Below, in pieces: positions 30,251-33,482 of a stretch of DNA of 33,482 nucleotides. Below the pieces are notes generated by a model. The model saw only the letters and a list, made by a program, of their open reading frames with translations, was not told the DNA's origin and made no database searches. The first letter of the stretch is position 1. Each line of letters begins with the position of its first letter. Both the position numbers and the translations under genes were made by a program. The stretch is from an uncultured Propionibacteriaceae bacterium (GTDB lineage: Bacteria > Actinomycetota > Actinomycetes > Propionibacteriales > Propionibacteriaceae). Location: NCBI GenBank assembly GCA_938012815.1, contig CALLVV010000014.1:1-33482 (forward strand). Direction: 5' to 3'.

Positions 30251-31054
30251 ATGGCAGGCATCTTTGAGCGGATCGCCCTGATGTTCAAGAGCAAGGCTCA
30301 CAAAACGCTAGACAAGTACGAGGACCCGCGCGAGACGCTGGACTACTCCTATGAGCGCCAGCTCGAGCTGCTCCGCAAGGTGCGCCGGGGAGTGGCGGAC
30401 GTGGCGACCAGCCGTAAACGCGTCGAACTCCAGGCCCAGAAGATGAGCTCCGAGATCGACCGTTACACCGTCACCGCGCAGCGTGCCCTTGAATCCAACC
30501 GCGAGGATCTTGCCCGCGAGGCCCTGACCCGGAAGGCAGGCCTCACCACCCAGCTGCAGGACCTCCAGAACCAGCACGCCGCCCTCCAGTCGGAGGAGGA
30601 GAAGCTGGTGCGTGCCAGCACCCGGCTCCAGGCAAAGGTGGACGCCTTCCGAACCCGCAAGGAGACGATCAAGGCCACGTACTCGGCTGCCGAGGCGCAG
30701 ACCCGGATCAACGAGGCCTTCACTGGTATTTCCGAGGAGATGAGCGACGTCGGCATGGCCATCCAGCGCGCCGAGGACAAGACCCTGCAGCTGCAGGCCC
30801 GTGCTTCCGCTGTCGACGAGCTGCTGGCCTCCGGGGCTCTGGAGGATCCCACGGATTCGGTCGGAAGCGAGCTCGACCGTGAACTCGACGCCCTGGCCTC
30901 CGGTTCCTCGGTCGAGAACGAGCTTGCCGCCATGAAGGCGCAGCTCAGCGGCGGTTCCGGCACCACGAACCCCCAGATCTCCTCCACGCCGACATCCGAT
31001 TTTCCGATGATCGAGAACGCCAGGACCACCGACAACAATGGGGGGCGGGCATGA
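30251..31054 (+). CDS. pspA: PspA/IM30 membrane-stress protein
   Basis: This 267-residue protein has the PspA/Vipp1 layout. An amphipathic N-terminal helix (AGIFERIALMFKSKAHKTLD, about 2-21) binds membranes. Long coiled-coil helices (about 25-185) make up most of the rest. A low-complexity tail rich in Ser, Gly and Thr ends the protein. PspA family members belong to the ESCRT-III superfamily and stabilise stressed membranes. ATG at 30251 follows GGAAGG. It leads a run of three genes joined by four-base overlaps (pspA, pspAA, glycerate-kinase-like). The PspC-containing kinase system lies about 26 kb away at the other end of the window and could control it, though no shared operator was found. 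Confidence 0.95.
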   Translation: MAGIFERIALMFKSKAHKTLDKYEDPRETLDYSYERQLELLRKVRRGVADVATSRKRVELQAQKMSSEIDRYTVTAQRALESNREDLAREALTRKAGLTTQLQDLQNQHAALQSEEEKLVRASTRLQAKVDAFRTRKETIKATYSAAEAQTRINEAFTGISEEMSDVGMAIQRAEDKTLQLQARASAVDELLASGALEDPTDSVGSELDRELDALASGSSVENELAAMKAQLSGGSGTTNPQISSTPTSDFPMIENARTTDNNGGRA

Positions 31055-31374
31055 TTGTTCGTCTCATGGGGCTCGGACAGTGGACCATGGAGCCCGAGCA
31101 GTTGCTCGAACTCAACGAGATCGACGAGGCAGTCGAGCAGGCCGTCCAGGCTGGGGACCAGGAGCAGCTCCGCAAGGAACTGCAACGACTCGTCGATGCC
31201 GTCCGCAAAAATGGCCAGGAGGTGCCCGACGACCTGATCGTCGAATCCGACCTCGTGCTGCCCGATGTGGATGCCACCCTCGAGGAGGTGCGGGAACTGC
31301 TCGACAGCACCTCTGAGTACTACGGACTCATCCCGGACCCGGAGGCGGGTCTCGAATCCGCCCAGAGCGAGTGA
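31051..31374 (+). CDS. pspAA: PspA-associated protein PspAA
   Basis: This 107-residue protein matches the PspAA domain. It opens with MIVRLMGLGQWTM. A helical LNEIDEAVEQAVQAGD stretch follows, then GQEVPDDLIVESDLVLP and DATLEEVRELLDS. PspAA is found next to PspA in actinobacteria and archaea and is thought to assist its membrane function; its biochemical role is not settled. It overlaps both pspA (ATGA) and the following gene (GTGA), so expression is tightly linked to pspA. Confidence 0.93.
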   Translation: MIVRLMGLGQWTMEPEQLLELNEIDEAVEQAVQAGDQEQLRKELQRLVDAVRKNGQEVPDDLIVESDLVLPDVDATLEEVRELLDSTSEYYGLIPDPEAGLESAQSE

Positions 31375-32222
31375 GGGTCCTGGTCTCCTGCGATCGAATC
31401 GGACGTCTCGGCCCGGCCGGGGCGTCCGACGTCGTTGCGGGGGCCTTCGCGGAGAGGGGCGCCCTGGTTGCCGTTGCACCCGTGAGCGGGGGAGGGGACG
31501 GGTTCACCGAGGCCGTGGCGCGATTCTCCCCGAGCGCGCGGGTGCTGGCCGCCGAGAACCCCCGTCAGGCGTGCGACATGCTGGCCGAGGGGCCCGATTA
31601 CCTGGACGTCACAGCCGTCACCGCCCCGGGGTTGGAGGAGCTGTTGGCCCTGCCGGTGACCCCTGTTCGCACGGGAATCACCGTGGTGGTGCCGCACCGC
31701 GAAGCGGGACGCGCCCTGACGGGTCTGACGGGATCGCTGGCGGAGCGGGGCCGGGAGACCGGTGCCGGTATCGCGGCGACGCTGGCGGAGGACTCCCGCG
31801 CCGCCGCGTGGCTGGAACGGTTGGGGGTGACCGACCGGGCGCCCACGGGGGCGCTCTGCGGGCTCGGTGCGTGGGCGCTGGGCTGCGGGGCGCGGGTGGC
31901 ATCCGGGATCGGGATCTGCGTCGACGGCTACCGGCTGTCGGCGCTGGCCGCCAAGGCTGACCTGGTGGTCACGGGAACGGACGTGCTGGACCTTCATCGT
32001 CGCGGTGGGGACGTGGTGGCCGAGCTGACACGCCTGGGCGTCGAGGCGCTGAGGCCGGTGGTCGTGGTGGCGGGCCGGAACTTCGTGTCGTCCCGGGAGT
32101 TGCGCCTGGCCGGGATTGAGGAGGCGCACGCCGTGGCGCCGCCCGGGGTGGGGGAAATTGACATCACCACTGAGCGATTGGAGGCCCTGGCGCGGCGGGT
32201 GGCCGGCACCTGGACTTGGTGA
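31371..32222 (+). CDS. Reduced, divergent glycerate-kinase-like protein
   Basis: This 283-residue protein resembles glycerate kinase family members (usually about 360-380 residues). It has a strand-rich start (RVLVSCDRIGRLG), an AGIAATLAED block, and a late GARVASGIGICVDGYRLS with AALAAKADLVVTGTDVLD-like sequence. The family's early PDSFKG motif is not present. The final ADLVVTGEG-x-x-D motif is altered to VVTGTDVLD. It is therefore probably a shrunken or repurposed relative, perhaps without kinase activity. Homologues sit beside erpA in Mycobacterium (Rv2205c/Rv2204c, from memory), and here erpA follows. GTG at 31371 overlaps the pspAA stop. Its role within a Psp operon is unknown. Confidence 0.65.
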   Translation: MRVLVSCDRIGRLGPAGASDVVAGAFAERGALVAVAPVSGGGDGFTEAVARFSPSARVLAAENPRQACDMLAEGPDYLDVTAVTAPGLEELLALPVTPVRTGITVVVPHREAGRALTGLTGSLAERGRETGAGIAATLAEDSRAAAWLERLGVTDRAPTGALCGLGAWALGCGARVASGIGICVDGYRLSALAAKADLVVTGTDVLDLHRRGGDVVAELTRLGVEALRPVVVVAGRNFVSSRELRLAGIEEAHAVAPPGVGEIDITTERLEALARRVAGTWTW

Positions 32223-32243
32223 AGCCGTGAAGAGAAGTAGACT
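32216..32243 (+). promoter_or_regulatory. erpA promoter, leaderless
   Basis: TTGGTG (32216-32221) and TAGACT (32238-32243) are separated by 16 bases. The GTG start of erpA at 32251 lies seven bases beyond the -10, and no ribosome binding site is present, so the transcript is probably leaderless. The -35 overlaps the end of the upstream gene, giving erpA expression independent of the psp operon. Confidence 0.6.
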
Positions 32244-32250
32244 CAGGTTT

Positions 32251-32598
32251 GTGAGTGAAACCCAGACTGTTCCCCAGGGCGTCGTGCTGACCGACGTCGC
32301 CGTCTCCAAGGTGCGTTCCCTGCTGGAGGCCGAGGGCCGCACTGACCTGAGCCTGCGCATCGCGGTGCAGCCGGGCGGCTGCTCGGGGCTGCGCTACCAG
32401 TTGTACTTCGACGACCGCGAACTGGACGGGGACGTCGCCACGGAGTACGGCGACGTGAAGGTTGTCACCGACAGGATGAGCGCCCCCTATCTCGGAGGGG
32501 CCTCCATTGATTTCGTCGACACGATCGAGAAGCAGGGCTTCACGATCGACAACCCGAACGCCACCGGCGCCTGCGCCTGCGGCGACTCCTTCCACTGA
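32251..32598 (+). CDS. erpA: A-type iron-sulfur cluster carrier (HesB/ErpA)
   Basis: This 115-residue protein carries assembled Fe-S clusters to target enzymes. The three cluster-binding cysteines are C44 (GGCSGLRY) and C108 and C110 (GACACGDSFH). The rest follows the A-type carrier fold, with ISLxDxV-like strands and SAPYLGGASIDFVD. GTG at 32251 is supported by the promoter spacing. It converges with guaB1, with which it shares a hairpin. Adjacency to a glycerate-kinase-like gene is a recurring actinobacterial arrangement. Confidence 0.95.
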   Translation: MSETQTVPQGVVLTDVAVSKVRSLLEAEGRTDLSLRIAVQPGGCSGLRYQLYFDDRELDGDVATEYGDVKVVTDRMSAPYLGGASIDFVDTIEKQGFTIDNPNATGACACGDSFH

Positions 32599-32606
32599 TC
32601 CCCCGT

Positions 32607-32635
32607 GCCCGGTCACCAGCTCGTGCTGACCGGGC
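32607..32635. terminator. Hairpin between erpA and guaB1
   Basis: GCCCGGTCA (32607-32615) pairs perfectly with TGACCGGGC (32627-32635) across an 11-base loop. It overlaps the last codons and stop of guaB1 and follows erpA by eight bases, so it can act for both converging genes. There is no T-run. Confidence 0.6.
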
Positions 32636-33482
32636 GTCCCTCCTCGAAACCGGAACCGGACTGCACCCCGATCACGGCCCGGTCGTTGAACTCCGCGAGC
32701 GTTCGGGCGCCCGCATAGGTGGCGGAGCTGCGCACCCCGGATGTGATCCAGTCGAGGAGGTCCTCAACACCGGGGCGCTGCGGATCCAGGTACATCCGCG
32801 ACGACGAGATGCCCTCCTCGAACAGGGCGGCGCGGGCTCGGTCGAAGGCCGACTGCTCCCGCGTGCGCTGCCTGACCGCGCGGGCGGAGGCCATTCCGAA
32901 GCTTTCCTTGTAGGCTCGTCCCTCGTGGTCGAACAACTGGTCGCCGGTGGACTCGTGGGTGCCCGCGAACCAGGAACCGATCATCACGGAACCGGCTCCC
33001 GCGGCCAGCGCCAGCGCGACATCGCGGGGGTGTCTCACCCCGCCGTCGGCCCACACCGCACAGCCGCTGCGGCGGGCCTGCTCCGCGCATTCGAGAACGG
33101 CGGAGAACTGCGGCCGGCCGACACCGGTCTGCATGCGCGTTGTGCACATAGCACCCGGTCCGACACCCACCTTGATGATGTCGGCCCCGGCCCCGGCGAG
33201 GTCACGCACCCCACCGGCGGTCACGACGTTCCCTGCGACGATCGGCACCCGCATCCCGGTGCGTTCGGCGAACCTGTCGCGTTCCCCGCGCGCCAGCTCC
33301 AGCGCAGCGATCATCTTCTCCTGGTGGCCGTGGGCGGTGTCCACCACCAGCACGTCGGCCTGCGCATCCAGGGACGCCCGCACCTTGGCGTTCACGTCTC
33401 CGTTGATCCCGATTGCGACCCCGGCGCGCAGGCGGCCCTGCTCGTCGAGCGCGGGGGGGTAGAGGGCCGAACGCAGTGCCCC
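32613..33482 (-). CDS. guaB1: GuaB1-type IMP dehydrogenase-related protein (GMP reductase), C-terminal part
   Basis: The last 289 residues of an IMPDH/GMP reductase superfamily protein are visible; the start lies past base 33482. The barrel shows DVLVVDTAHGHQ, VPIVAGNVVTAGG and the catalytic-cysteine loop GPGAMCTTRMQTGVGRPQ. ADGGVRHPRDVALALAAGA and a C-terminal VQSGSGFEEGRPVSTSW follow. That ending is typical of the GuaB1 group (about 480 residues), annotated as IMP dehydrogenase-related. In mycobacteria GuaB1 was shown to be a GMP reductase that returns GMP to IMP. By similarity this one probably recycles guanine nucleotides, in contrast to guaA at the other end of the window. Confidence 0.92.
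   Translation of the reverse strand, partial: GALRSALYPPALDEQGRLRAGVAIGINGDVNAKVRASLDAQADVLVVDTAHGHQEKMIAALELARGERDRFAERTGMRVPIVAGNVVTAGGVRDLAGAGADIIKVGVGPGAMCTTRMQTGVGRPQFSAVLECAEQARRSGCAVWADGGVRHPRDVALALAAGAGSVMIGSWFAGTHESTGDQLFDHEGRAYKESFGMASARAVRQRTREQSAFDRARAALFEEGISSSRMYLDPQRPGVEDLLDWITSGVRSSATYAGARTLAEFNDRAVIGVQSGSGFEEGRPVSTSW

Noticed and set aside
1..33482. CRISPR arrays, insertion sequences, phage genes, tRNA or rRNA genes
   Set aside because: No regularly spaced repeats, transposase or integrase motifs, or tRNA/rRNA-like sequence were seen on either strand.

Overview
This is a high-GC chromosomal segment from an actinobacterium. The evidence is the GTG starts, frequent ATGA/GTGA stop-start overlaps, apparent leaderless promoters, and actinobacteria-typical families (DUF6350, DUF3017, DUF3043, PspAA, a GuaB1-type enzyme, PknH-like sensor domains). 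Gene content and order suggest a Propionibacteriaceae-like organism, but that placement is an inference. No rRNA, tRNA, CRISPR array, insertion sequence or phage gene was seen.

Layout. (1) 1-4.1 kb: the 3' end of guaA, a decayed vapB-type antitoxin with its operator dyads still visible, and a divergent PspC cell-envelope stress locus. That locus has a three-gene membrane operon on the minus strand, and a PspC-fused histidine kinase plus LuxR-type regulator on the plus strand, resembling the EsrISR system of Corynebacterium. (2) 4.2-12.8 kb: a GlsB-type membrane protein, a cardiolipin-synthase-like PLD enzyme divergent from helicase pcrA, an M23 endopeptidase, a membrane protein with two tandem PknH-like sensor domains, and a DUF6350 membrane protein. 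(3) 12.8-18.6 kb: a radical SAM/SPASM gene interrupted by a frameshift, then purN-purH-folD-DUF3017 and mdh. (4) 18.6-21.4 kb: the E2 acyltransferase (one lipoyl domain) and lipoamide dehydrogenase. (5) 21.5-26.4 kb: an accessory-looking block between lpdA and pepA. It holds two uncharacterised proteins, a TetR-NAD(P)-binding protein-glycosyltransferase operon, and a divergent membrane protein that shares an operator region with the TetR gene. (6) 26.4-30.1 kb: pepA, arginase, a 68-aa protein and DUF3043. (7) 30.2-33.5 kb: pspA-pspAA joined to a reduced glycerate-kinase-like gene, then erpA, then the 3' part of guaB1.

Functional themes. Purine synthesis and interconversion recur (guaA, purN, purH, folD for formyl-folate supply, guaB1). 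Central carbon metabolism is represented by mdh, sucB and lpdA. Envelope maintenance is unusually prominent: two PspC sensor proteins and a PspC kinase at one end, PspA/PspAA at the other, and cardiolipin synthase, GlsB and M23 peptidase between them.

The least explained parts are the pepA-lpdA block, the duplicated PknH-like sensor protein sitting where sucCD often lies in other actinobacteria, the PspA-PspAA-glycerate-kinase-like operon, and the disrupted radical SAM gene. I saw no clearly new multi-gene system. The TetR/NAD(P)/glycosyltransferase cassette and the stress-linked pseudo-kinase operon are the best leads.
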